A stretch of DNA of 64,000 nucleotides from UBA1429 sp964482225 (GTDB lineage: Bacteria; Chloroflexota; Anaerolineae; UBA1429). Below, in pieces: positions 41,727-49,614 of the stretch. The stretch is taken from contig CAYZWT010000015.1 in assembly GCA_964482225.1 (NCBI GenBank), forward strand, positions 1-64,000, read 5' to 3'. Position numbers and translations under genes: made by a program. How positions within the stretch are numbered: position 1 is the first letter of the stretch; each line of letters starts with the position of its first letter. The notes beneath the pieces are model-generated. The model did no database searches. It had not been told where the DNA came from and was given only the letters and a program-made list of their open reading frames with translations.

Positions 41727-42587
41727 TCAGACATAGTAGGTGTGCACCTCATCCAGGTCCATCCGTCCCGCCAGGTCGTTGGCCAGAGCCACGTTCTGCT
41801 CCACCCGCGCCACGCTGCGCATGCCCACCAGGGCCACGTCAATCAGGGGGTTCGAGAGCTGGAACTGGATCAGGGCGGGGGTATAGTCGTAGGTGTTCTC
41901 CGGGTTGGCCATGGCGATCCAGCGCTGCAGGATGCCGGAGGTGGTGGTGCGCATGGTGACGATGCCCATCCGTTGCGCCTCCAGGGCGAACATGACCCCC
42001 GCCTTGCGCCGTGCGTCGTAGGGGTGCTGAAAGAGCAGGTTGTACTGGATCTGGGCCACATCGAAACGACCCGTCTCCACCAGGCGAAACAGGTTGGGGT
42101 CGTGGCCCTCGTAGGTGAGCCCCACATGGCGGATCAAGCCCTCGTCGCGGGCCTGCTCCAGCTCGGCCAGCAGACCATCGTCATCCAGGATCCAGCCCAT
42201 CTGTTCATCATCAAAAGTGGTGCCGTGCAGTTGCAGCAGGTCGATCCAATCGCGGCCCAGGTTGCGCAGGCTGGCCTCCAGCGAGGGGCGCACGACGCCC
42301 TTGGCGCTGGGCCCGACCTTGGTCGCCAAAAAGATGCTCTCGGGGTCAATGCCCTCCAGGCCACGGCCAAAGATGCGCTCGCTGGCGCCCGCGCCATATC
42401 CGGCGGCGGTGTCATAATAGGTGACGCCCAACTCATAGGCGCGGCGGATGGCCGCCACGATGGGGTCGGCGTCCTCGGGGCGCTCGGGATCGAACGGCTT
42501 GAGATAGTTGCGCAGCCCGGCGGTGGCCCCGCCAAAGCCCAGGCGGCTGACCCGCCGCCCCGTGCGGCCCAACGTGGTGTACTCCAT
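41727..42587 (-). CDS. Aldo/keto reductase
   Basis: A 286-residue (beta/alpha)8 NADPH reductase, first gene of the carbohydrate operon. It has LGFGGATAGLRNY, the catalytic Asp and Tyr in YYDTAAGYGAGASE, the Lys in FLATKVGPS, and the His in LLQLHGTTFDD. It resembles the L-fucose/D-arabinose (galactose) 1-dehydrogenase branch of the family, which oxidises free sugars. That would fit a cluster that releases a sugar and then oxidises it. Substrate not determined. A strong promoter lies 30 bp upstream; the 101-bp gap to the next gene contains a GGGCAAAG/CTTTGCCC hairpin (41652-41672). Confidence 0.9.
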   Translation of the reverse strand: MEYTTLGRTGRRVSRLGFGGATAGLRNYLKPFDPERPEDADPIVAAIRRAYELGVTYYDTAAGYGAGASERIFGRGLEGIDPESIFLATKVGPSAKGVVRPSLEASLRNLGRDWIDLLQLHGTTFDDEQMGWILDDDGLLAELEQARDEGLIRHVGLTYEGHDPNLFRLVETGRFDVAQIQYNLLFQHPYDARRKAGVMFALEAQRMGIVTMRTTTSGILQRWIAMANPENTYDYTPALIQFQLSNPLIDVALVGMRSVARVEQNVALANDLAGRMDLDEVHTYYV

Positions 42588-42619
42588 GCTCTCCCTCCTG
42601 GTCGCTGGCTTTTGGGGAT

Positions 42620-42648
42620 ACTATAGCCGCGACGGGGAGGCGTGTCGA
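42620..42648 (-). promoter_or_regulatory. Promoter of the carbohydrate operon
   Basis: On the minus strand TCGACA (42643-42648), 17 bp, TATAGT (42620-42625). The start of transcription is near 42613. Confidence 0.6.
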
Positions 42649-42932
42649 GCGAGGGAGCAAGGGGTGGAGGGCCGATGCGCTCCGGCGCGTCGCCCGATGA
42701 TCCGGCTGCTGGAGCGCAGGCTTTGGCCTGCATATAGCCAATCTCTATATTATTGCACAATGCTCCAGCGCTAACACGCTGGTGCGGGATAGATCCCGCG
42801 CTCCATGGCCTGCCACGACCTTGCGTGCGATCACCCCGGCGGAACGGGGGAGAAGCGAGCTATCAGAAGAAGAGGTTGGGCGTATGCCGGAGCGCTCACA
42901 TGAGGCGCGGGCTGGAGCTCCAGGCGCGTTGC
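42649..42932. other. Gap before the phosphoesterase gene
   Basis: About 280 bp between the operon promoter and the stop of the phosphoesterase gene. I see no gene, no strong hairpin and none of the repeat families found elsewhere in the window. Confidence 0.4.
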
Positions 42933-43934
42933 CTACGCCAGCTCCGCCACCCGACGCGCCCCGTGGAGCACGCGACGATAGATGCGTCCCGTGGGCACCG
43001 ACTGGGCGCCGGGGCCCTCCTGGGGCCGGTCGCTCCAGATCACCTGCCGAATGACGCCCCCGGCGATCTCGATGCCTGTGATATGGCCGGACTGCACGCC
43101 GCTGCCGCAGTTGAAGTAAGGCTGCTCGCCCGCCTGGGCAAAGGCCGCCCGGTGGGTGTGCCCGCAGATCAGGGCCAGTCCCTCGACGGAGCCCAGCCAG
43201 CCCTTGATGCGCTCCTCGATGCGGCTCTGATTGTTGCGCGACCAGGCGACGGCGCGTCGCATCCAGCCGCCCTCCAGGTGATGGGTCTCCAGCTCGGGCA
43301 AAGCGGTGCGCATGCCCCGTTGTTGCAGACGGCGCCAGAGATGGCGCACCAGCAGTCGGGTGGCCCCGCGCACCCGGGCGTGGAAGCCGTCCCCCTGGTG
43401 GCCGTGGGTTACCAGGATGCGCTGGCCGGTGGCGCGGTGCTTGAGGAGCAGCGCCTCGCCGCCCAACAACCCGTGGCGCTGATGCCGCTGGGTGCGCGAT
43501 GCCCCCAGCAACTGGTGGTTGCCGATCAAGAGATGCAGCCGTCCGGCGCGCCGGAGGCGGTTCAGTGCCTGATAGATCGGCGCATGGGCGCGACGCACAT
43601 CCCGCAGGCCCCGGTTCTTCCAGAGTTCGTCGCCGTCGCCCACCTCGACATAGGTGTAGCCCTGGCGCTCATAGTGTTCCAGGGCGTGCAAAAAGAGGGC
43701 CTTGTTGTGGCGAAAGGCATCGGCAGGCCCATCATCCCCCCGATGGAGATCGGAGAAAAAGACGAGCCGCGAGTCGTCGTCAATGGGGAACATCGGCGCC
43801 TGCTCCAGCGCCCAGGCGAGCCGCCTGTGGGCGGCAGTGGTGCGGTTGTTCCGTGTAGTGGACCCATCCGTGAGACGGGGCCGGCGTGAAAAAAGGCCCG
43901 CCAGGGGCCAGCTCTGTGCCAGGTTGATCAACAA
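42933..43934 (-). CDS. Calcineurin-like metallophosphoesterase
   Basis: A 333-residue phosphoesterase with the full two-metal set: FSDLHRGDDG, VGDGDELWKN, LIGNHQLLG, VTHGHQGDGF and CGHTHRAAFA. The general plan resembles the UDP-2,3-diacylglucosamine hydrolase/YbbF-like branch, but a lipid A pathway is unlikely in this lineage, so the substrate is open. The start used is TTG at 43934, supported by AGGA 6 nt upstream; an internal ATG (codon 48, MFPIDDDSRL) would remove 47 less conserved residues and is the alternative. The promoter is at 44020-44048, divergent from the E1 gene. Confidence 0.88.
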   Translation of the reverse strand: MLINLAQSWPLAGLFSRRPRLTDGSTTRNNRTTAAHRRLAWALEQAPMFPIDDDSRLVFFSDLHRGDDGPADAFRHNKALFLHALEHYERQGYTYVEVGDGDELWKNRGLRDVRRAHAPIYQALNRLRRAGRLHLLIGNHQLLGASRTQRHQRHGLLGGEALLLKHRATGQRILVTHGHQGDGFHARVRGATRLLVRHLWRRLQQRGMRTALPELETHHLEGGWMRRAVAWSRNNQSRIEERIKGWLGSVEGLALICGHTHRAAFAQAGEQPYFNCGSGVQSGHITGIEIAGGVIRQVIWSDRPQEGPGAQSVPTGRIYRRVLHGARRVAELA

Positions 43935-44019
43935 GTGCTTCCTATAGATAGTCTCGGGGGCAGCCCCGGTCAGGCGTAAAAAAAGGACCGGTCAATGGAG
44001 CATCGCCGATCCGATAACG

Positions 44020-44048
44020 AGTATAGCACGGGTCGCAGGGAGGGCCAA
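44020..44048 (-). promoter_or_regulatory. Promoter of the phosphoesterase gene
   Basis: On the minus strand TTGGCC (44043-44048), 17 bp, TATACT (44020-44025), with an extended TGC before the -10. It lies back to back with the promoter at 44063-44091. Confidence 0.6.
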
Positions 44049-44062
44049 AACGGGCAGGGCGG

Positions 44063-44110
44063 TCGACATGCCCTGCTCGCCTCTCTATAATAGGGCCATG
44101 CACAGTGCAT
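44063..44110 (+). promoter_or_regulatory. Promoter and start-site palindrome of the E1 dehydrogenase
   Basis: TCGACA (44063-44068), 17 bp, and a perfect TATAAT (44086-44091). The predicted start lies at about 44098, the first base of a perfect 13-bp palindrome ATGCAC-A-GTGCAT (44098-44110). A palindrome at +1 to +13 is a plausible repressor site; no regulator gene is adjacent. Confidence 0.6.
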
Positions 44111-44132
44111 CATCACACCTGCGGGAGAGCCC

Positions 44133-46310
44133 ATGAGCAAGCGCATCGCCCAACCGCCGCCAGCCGTCTGCCAACGCCTGGTCGTGGACCAGGATGATCG
44201 TCGCGCCATCCCAAGCCGCGACCACGAGCGCATGCTGGCGCTGTTACATCTGATCCGGGCGTTCGAGACGAGGGTGTTGGATCTCAAGGAGGCCGACCTG
44301 ATCCACGGCCCGGCCCATACCTCGGTGGGGCAGGAGGCCGTAGCGGCGGGGGTGGCCGCCGCCCTGCGCAGCAGCGACTTGATCGCCTCTACCCACCGCG
44401 CCCACGGCCATTTCCTCGCCAAGGCCCTGCTCCACTATGCGCCGCCCGATTGGGCGCCCCTGGCCGACGAGACCACCCCCGCCATGCACGAGGCCATTTA
44501 CCGCACCCTGGCCGAGATCATGGGGCTGGCGGCAGGCTGGTGCGGCGGGCGGGGCGGCTCGATGCACCTGTACGACCGGGCCTCGGGCAACCTGGGCAGC
44601 AACGCCATCGTGGGCGGGGGCATCCCCCTGGCCACCGGCGCGGCCTGGGCCGAGCGTCTGCGGGGCCGCGATACCGTCGTGGTCTCGTTCTTTGGCGATG
44701 GCGCCATCAACCAGGGCTGCCTGCACGAGGTGGCCAACATGGCCGCCCTGTGGGATGCGCCCATCCTCTACCTGATCGAGAACAACCTGTACGCCGTGGG
44801 CACCTGCACCAACGAGTCCTCCCATGTGTGCGACCTGGCCCAGCGCACCCTGGGCTATGGTATCAGCAGCCTGATCGTGGATGGCATGGACCCCGTGGCC
44901 ATGTATATCGCCGTGCGCGACGCGGCCCAGGCCATGCGCGCAACCCCCTTTCCCTACGCCATCGAGGCCAAGACCTACCGCCACTATCACCACGCCGGGC
45001 GGCTGGCGGGCAGCGCCTTTGGCTACCGCAGCCGGGAGGAAGAGGAGCAGTGGCTGGCCCTGGATCCGCTGGCGACCTATCCGGCGCAACTGGCCGCCGA
45101 GGGCTTGCTGGGCGAGGGCGACAACGAGCGCCTGCGGGCCTGGGCCCAGGCGCTGGTGGAGCGTGCCACCGACGCTTGCACCGAGGAGCGCGACGGCGCG
45201 CGGGCGATCCCGGCGGCCCACTGGCCCAGGCCGGAGACGGCGGCCCTGCACCTGCGCTCCGGCGAGGAGGCCCTGGCGGACGCCGAGTATCGGGAGCGGG
45301 GCGACGCGCTCGCCACCGAGCAGCGCAGCTACGTCCAGGCCATTGCGGCGGTCACCCGGCGGGCGCTGGAGCGCGACGAGTGGGTGATCGTGCTGGGCGA
45401 GGAGGTGGCCAACCTGCGGGGCGGCGCCTACCAGGCCACCCGCGGCGTGGCGGAGGCCTTCCCGGGGCGGGTGTTCAACACCCCCATCTCAGAGACGGGC
45501 TTTGTGGGCATGGCGGGCGGGGCTGCGTCGGTGGGGCTGCGCCCCGTCGTCGAGATCATGTTCCCCGATTTCGCCCTGATGGCCTCGGATCAGCTCTTTA
45601 ACCAGATCGGCAAGCTGCGCCACATGTACGGCGGCCAGGTGAGCTTTCCCCTCGTCCTTCGGACACGCATCGCCATCGGCTATGGCTATGGCGGCCAGCA
45701 CAGCATGGACCCCGCCGGGCTGTTTGGCCTCTTTCCAGGCTGGCGCGTCGTGGCCCCCTCCAACGCCTGGGATTACATCGGCCTGTTCAACACGGCTCTG
45801 CAGTTGGATGACCCGGTGCTGATCCTGGAGCACGGGATGCTGTACGATCTGGTGGACGAGACCCCCGCGGGCGACCTGGACTACTACGTGGCCTATGGCG
45901 CGGCGCGCATCGTGCGCCCCGGCGCCCATCTCACCGCGCTGACCTACCTGACGGGCGTGGGCGCCTGCCTGGAGGCCGCCGAGGCCCTGGCGCGTGAGGG
46001 GCTGGAGATCGAGGTCATTGATCTGCGCACCTTGGATTACCTGGGCATGGACTATGCGTCCATCGGCGCCTCGGTGGCCAAGACGGGCGCCGCCCTGATC
46101 GTGGAGCAGGCGCCCCGCAGCCAGGGCATCGGGGCGCGCCTGGCCGACGAGATCCAGGGGCGCTGGTTCGACGAGCTGGACGCGCCCGTGGCCCATGTCA
46201 GCGCCCTGGATGTACCCCCGCCCGTCTCACGTGCGCTCGAGGCGGCGGCGCTGCCCACCGTGGAGGCCATCCGGGCGGCCATGCGCGACGCGGCGATCCG
46301 CCGCGTCTAG
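44133..46310 (+). CDS. Thiamine-diphosphate dehydrogenase E1, alpha-beta fusion
   Basis: A 725-residue fusion of the two E1 subunits of a 2-oxoacid or acetoin dehydrogenase. The alpha half (about 25-350) has GGRGGSMHLYD and the ThDP/Mg motif GDGAINQG...ENNLYAV. The beta half (about 390-720) has LGEEVANLRGGAYQATRG, NTPISETGFVGMAGGAASVG, and GGQHSMDPAGLFGLFPGWRV. E1 decarboxylates the oxoacid and passes the acyl group to an E2 lipoyl protein. No E2 or E3 gene is in the window. The partners must be elsewhere or the fusion works alone. Acetoin dehydrogenase or branched-chain oxoacid E1 are both possible. Confidence 0.9.
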   Translation: MSKRIAQPPPAVCQRLVVDQDDRRAIPSRDHERMLALLHLIRAFETRVLDLKEADLIHGPAHTSVGQEAVAAGVAAALRSSDLIASTHRAHGHFLAKALLHYAPPDWAPLADETTPAMHEAIYRTLAEIMGLAAGWCGGRGGSMHLYDRASGNLGSNAIVGGGIPLATGAAWAERLRGRDTVVVSFFGDGAINQGCLHEVANMAALWDAPILYLIENNLYAVGTCTNESSHVCDLAQRTLGYGISSLIVDGMDPVAMYIAVRDAAQAMRATPFPYAIEAKTYRHYHHAGRLAGSAFGYRSREEEEQWLALDPLATYPAQLAAEGLLGEGDNERLRAWAQALVERATDACTEERDGARAIPAAHWPRPETAALHLRSGEEALADAEYRERGDALATEQRSYVQAIAAVTRRALERDEWVIVLGEEVANLRGGAYQATRGVAEAFPGRVFNTPISETGFVGMAGGAASVGLRPVVEIMFPDFALMASDQLFNQIGKLRHMYGGQVSFPLVLRTRIAIGYGYGGQHSMDPAGLFGLFPGWRVVAPSNAWDYIGLFNTALQLDDPVLILEHGMLYDLVDETPAGDLDYYVAYGAARIVRPGAHLTALTYLTGVGACLEAAEALAREGLEIEVIDLRTLDYLGMDYASIGASVAKTGAALIVEQAPRSQGIGARLADEIQGRWFDELDAPVAHVSALDVPPPVSRALEAAALPTVEAIRAAMRDAAIRRV

Positions 46311-46349
46311 CGGCGACACGGCAAGGGTAGGGGGGCGTGGGAATGTGGG

Positions 46350-46380
46350 AACGTTCTCACGTTCGAACGTTTGCACGTTC
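46350..46380. repeat. 31-bp ACGTTCGAACGTTTGCACGT repeat, copy 2
   Basis: Differs from 4848-4878 at two positions. It stands between the E1 and flavodoxin-fold genes, and the pattern continues (CCCACGT) for a few bases. Confidence 0.5.
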
Positions 46381-46413
46381 CCACGTCTGCACACACAAAG
46401 AAGGAGAGTTACC

Positions 46414-46956
46414 ATGAAAGTCATCGCCGTATTGGGGAGCCCCCACAAGGAGGGGCCATCGTCTACACTGGCGCGCGAGGTGCTGCGCGGCGCCCAGGAC
46501 GCCGGCCACCAGGTGGTGGTGTACGAGATCAACGAGATGCATGTGCGCGGCTGCCAGGGCTGCCGCACCTGCAAAGAGAACAATGTGGATTGCATTGTGC
46601 AGGACGATCTTCAGCCCTACTGGGCCGAGCTGCACAGCGCCGGGGCGCTGGTGGTCAGCGCGCCCAACTATGCCTCGCAGGTGTGCGGCCCCATGATCAC
46701 CTACATGAACCGGCACTATTGCCTGCTGGACAAGGACTGGAAGGTGCGCATCCACCCGGGCATCAAGCTGGTGGGCGTGTTCTCCCAGGGCCGCCCCGAC
46801 CCCGAGGCGTATCTGCCGGTCTACAACTGGTTCCTGGGCGATTTCCAGAACCGGGATATGGCCCTGGTGGATACCATTGTGCATACGCGCGCGCTGTCGT
46901 ATGCGCCGGGCAGCCCGCTGATGGAGCGCGCCTACCAGGTGGGGAAGAGTCTGTAA
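46414..46956 (+). CDS. Flavodoxin-fold NAD(P)H-dependent FMN reductase
   Basis: A 180-residue protein of the NADPH-dependent FMN reductase/iron-sulfur flavoprotein group. It starts KVIAVLGSPHKEGPSSTLAR, the phosphate-binding loop for FMN, and has GCQGCRTCKENNVDCIVQDD, a compact Cys cluster (CxxCxxC then C) of the kind that holds an iron-sulfur cluster in this family. VVSAPNYASQVCGPMITYMNR is the usual second FMN loop. The ATG at 46414 follows AAGGAGAG; a longer frame overlapping the E1 gene is rejected. Likely an electron carrier; partner unknown. Element C has inserted a few bases behind its stop codon. Confidence 0.87.
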   Translation: MKVIAVLGSPHKEGPSSTLAREVLRGAQDAGHQVVVYEINEMHVRGCQGCRTCKENNVDCIVQDDLQPYWAELHSAGALVVSAPNYASQVCGPMITYMNRHYCLLDKDWKVRIHPGIKLVGVFSQGRPDPEAYLPVYNWFLGDFQNRDMALVDTIVHTRALSYAPGSPLMERAYQVGKSL

Positions 46957-46969
46957 AAGAGCGGTGCGG

Positions 46970-47187
46970 CGTATCAGGAGGGCGGGCGTCTCGCCCGCCT
47001 TGTAGGGGCGCGGCATGCCGCGCCCCTACCATAAAACCATAGAAAAACGCATTAAACACGTATGGGCAAACCTGACGCCAGACGCATGTATGCGTCCATA
47101 GCGAGGCTGTGTGCTCACCGTTTGCAGGATATTGGCATCACTTCCTGGTCAATTAGGAACTCGTCCCCTTGAATCTGAACTGATACA
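46970..47187. mobile_element. Non-coding element C with target-site duplication (MITE-like)
   Basis: A 218-bp non-coding insertion with ends GTATCAG (46971) and CTGATAC (to 47186). It is flanked by a perfect 10-bp direct repeat AGCGGTGCGG at 46960-46969 and 47188-47197, a fresh target-site duplication. Inside lie GGCGGGCGTCTCGCCCGCC (46981-46999), a GGGGCGCGGCATGCCGCGCC palindrome, and segments shared with elements A (right part) and B (central part, inverted). It encodes nothing, so it must be mobilised in trans. The rest of the 360-bp gap has no gene. Confidence 0.8.
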
Positions 47188-47316
47188 AGCGGTGCGGGGC
47201 GCAACTGGGTAGCGCCCGCGCCCGCGATGCGGTAGTATAGGGGCGTTGCATCCTGCCCCATCGGGGGCGCCAGATCGTGCAGCACACTCTGCGTACAAAA
47301 GAGAGGGAAAAGAACC

Positions 47317-48117
47317 GTGAACATGAAGACGAACAAGCTGCGCTATTTGCTTGCCAACGGGCTGCCATCCGTTGGCACACGCATCGAATCCGGCTGGCCG
47401 GTCATCACCGAGATCGTGGGCTCTACCGGCCATTTCGACTATGTGGAGTTTGTGGTCGAATATGCCCCCTTTACCGACTATGATCTGGAGAACATTGCCC
47501 GGGCCGCCGAACTCCACAACATGGGCACCATGATCAAGCTGGACTTTCAGAACCGCGCCTATGTAGCCCAAAAGGCGATGGCCTCTGGCTTTCAGGCCAT
47601 CATGTTCACCGACCACAAGACCGCCGACGAGGTGCGCGAGACCATCCATCTCGTGCGCCCCGATACCCCCCAGGACCAGGGGCGCTTTGGCTATCCCAAC
47701 CGGCGCTGGATCGGCTACCAGCCCAGCAACAAACAGATGGACTATGCCGCCATGGTGCGCGACACGGTCTTTGTGTTCATGATCGAAAAGCAAGAGGCCA
47801 TGGAGAATATCGAAGAGATCTGCGCCGTGGATGGCGTGGATATCGTCCAGTTCGGCCCGTCGGATTACTCCATGAGCCGGGGCTGGAACTCGGGAGAGCA
47901 TTTCGACGAGTTCAAGGCCGCCGAGCGCGAGATGATCCGCGTGGCGCTGGCCCACGGCAAGCAGGCCCGCTGCGAGATCAACTCACCCGACGACGCCCAG
48001 TACTATATTGATCTGGGCGTGCGCCACTTTTGCCTGGGCGACGAGCTGCGCAACAACACCATCTACTGGTCGCGCCAGGGCGGCGCGCTGCGCTCCATCG
48101 TGGCCAAGCTACCCTAG
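47317..48117 (+). CDS. HpcH/HpaI-type aldolase
   Basis: A 266-residue (beta/alpha)8 protein of the HpcH/HpaI class II aldolase or citrate-lyase-like superfamily, which cleaves 2-oxo-3-hydroxy acids to pyruvate and an aldehyde with a divalent metal. It shows SVGTRIESGWPVITEIVGST, FVVEYAPFTDYD, MIEKQEAMENIEEICAVDGV with the metal-binding Glu, and DIVQFGPSDYSMSRG with the metal-binding Asp. The active-site His/Arg region differs from classic HpcH, so the substrate is uncertain. The start is the GTG at 47317; an ATG two codons later is possible. Confidence 0.87.
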   Translation: MNMKTNKLRYLLANGLPSVGTRIESGWPVITEIVGSTGHFDYVEFVVEYAPFTDYDLENIARAAELHNMGTMIKLDFQNRAYVAQKAMASGFQAIMFTDHKTADEVRETIHLVRPDTPQDQGRFGYPNRRWIGYQPSNKQMDYAAMVRDTVFVFMIEKQEAMENIEEICAVDGVDIVQFGPSDYSMSRGWNSGEHFDEFKAAEREMIRVALAHGKQARCEINSPDDAQYYIDLGVRHFCLGDELRNNTIYWSRQGGALRSIVAKLP

Positions 48118-48140
48118 CGAGCGCCCCACACAACGACAGA

Positions 48141-48180
48141 CGCCCTGCCCAAGTCTATGGCCTGGGCGGGGCGTTCTTGT
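48141..48180. terminator. Bidirectional terminator
   Basis: A 13-bp stem with a 7-nt loop (48141-48153 with 48161-48173, two G-T pairs) between two convergent genes, followed by TTCTTGT on the plus strand. Confidence 0.65.
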
Positions 48181-48193
48181 GCAACCCGGCTTG

Positions 48194-49372
48194 CTATGCT
48201 TTGGGTTTCTTGGCGAACTTGGCCGCCCAATCCACCTTGGCCGTCACCTGCATCAGCACGGCCAGGGTGAGGATGGCGCCCACCGTCACCACCAGCCCGG
48301 TATAGCCCTCAAAGAAAAAGGCGTACGAAAAGAGCACCAAGAAGATCAGTTGCGCCAGGCCCGCCTCGCGCAGGGCAAAGCGCGGCCCCACCACCCGCCA
48401 GAGATAGCTGATCACCAGCCCCAGCGATACCAACGCCGCGATCACGAACGCCGCCTCGACCAGCACGTGATCCACCAGGTAAGCAAAGAGCAGGTGAAAG
48501 GCAAAAAAGGCCGCCCCCAGGTAGAAATAGTGCATGGGGTGCAGGTTCACCCCTTTGACCACGCCCAGCACCAACAGCACGGTAAAGAAAAAGAGCAGCG
48601 AGACGGGCGCGAAAAAGCTCATGCGACTGGCCAGGGGGCCAGGGTTGAGCTTGTGGGGCATCTCGACGCCCACCCCGAAATCGGAGACCAGGCTGCCAAA
48701 GCGCCACTGGAGCTCCCAGCCCTGGGCCGTGCGCGTCTTGCTGGAGGCCGAGACGGTGCGCTCGGGAAAGTCGTACTCGGCGAAATCGGTGTTGACCGTC
48801 AGGCTGAAATCGCGCACCGTCGTGATCCGGTCGGCAAAGCGATAGACCCAACGATCCAGCCCGCGCGATTTGTAGGCCACATAGACCTCGGCGCTCTCCC
48901 CCGGTTCGAGCTGCACCGTGCCAGGCACGCTCGATGTCACCCCGCGCGGTGTGATCTGCTGCTCGCCGATGCGCAGCTCGAAATCGTCATAGATGGCGTT
49001 GTCCGAGGGGAAGGTGAACACCACCGTCGCCGTAATGGGGACCTGAAGGGTGTTCTGGACAGAATAGCGCCCGCTCAAGGCCACGTTGTAGGTATCGTAC
49101 CACATCAGGCCCTTGCGCCGCTGGTCCAGGCTCAGGTCCACATGGATCTGGCTGGAGGCCAACTCGAGACTCTGCTTGCTGCCATCGGGGAGCGCCACAG
49201 TCACCTGCGGCGCCAACTGCATCTGCTCGCTGCCCCAGAGCTGCTCTACCTGCCTGCCCAGGTCGCTGTGTCCCTGGTTGGTGCGAAACGTGACGCTGCT
49301 GCCCAATATAACCCAGGCCACGGTAACGCAAAGGAAAATGAACACGATCGCTGCGACGCGTCCTACCGTCAT
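48194..49372 (-). CDS. CreD-like inner membrane protein
   Basis: A 392-residue protein with one N-terminal helix (5-25), a large extracytoplasmic beta-rich domain (about 30-250), and five or six C-terminal helices. The last part follows the E. coli CreD pattern: NLHPMHYFYLGAAFFAFHLL, then HVLVEAAFVIAALVSLGLVI, then ILTLAVLMQVTAKVDW. CreD is an envelope protein linked to the CreBC two-component system and to tolerance of envelope stress. The sequence is divergent and the CreBC partners are absent, so only family membership is claimed. It is convergent with the aldolase gene. Confidence 0.75.
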   Translation of the reverse strand: MTVGRVAAIVFIFLCVTVAWVILGSSVTFRTNQGHSDLGRQVEQLWGSEQMQLAPQVTVALPDGSKQSLELASSQIHVDLSLDQRRKGLMWYDTYNVALSGRYSVQNTLQVPITATVVFTFPSDNAIYDDFELRIGEQQITPRGVTSSVPGTVQLEPGESAEVYVAYKSRGLDRWVYRFADRITTVRDFSLTVNTDFAEYDFPERTVSASSKTRTAQGWELQWRFGSLVSDFGVGVEMPHKLNPGPLASRMSFFAPVSLLFFFTVLLVLGVVKGVNLHPMHYFYLGAAFFAFHLLFAYLVDHVLVEAAFVIAALVSLGLVISYLWRVVGPRFALREAGLAQLIFLVLFSYAFFFEGYTGLVVTVGAILTLAVLMQVTAKVDWAAKFAKKPKA

Positions 49373-49614
49373 TGTCCCTCCTCACATCTGCCAAGCATCG
49401 GCCACATATCCGGCATATAGACGCGCAAGCACCGCCACGGTTCCCCTGGCGCCGCACGTAGCCCTTTGGTCTGCGCGAACACACAAGCGGGTAGATGGTT
49501 CGAAATGGCCGCCGGTGGTATAATCCTCCTTAGCTTTTTCGCGGGCGACCACCGCTACGCCACCTGGGCCGCCCGCCAGACTATCGGCCCGCACAGGCCA
49601 GAGAGTGCGACAAC
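49373..49614. other. Divergent upstream gap of CreD-like and PHP genes
   Basis: A 242-bp gap. It holds the extended -10 promoter of the PHP gene at 49516-49524. I see nothing convincing for the CreD-like gene. Confidence 0.4.
49516..49524 (+). promoter_or_regulatory. Extended -10 promoter of the PHP gene
   Basis: TG-G-TATAAT, a perfect -10 with the extended TG. The -35 at 17 bp (TGGTTC) is weak, which is usual for extended -10 promoters. The leader is about 85 nt. Confidence 0.5.
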
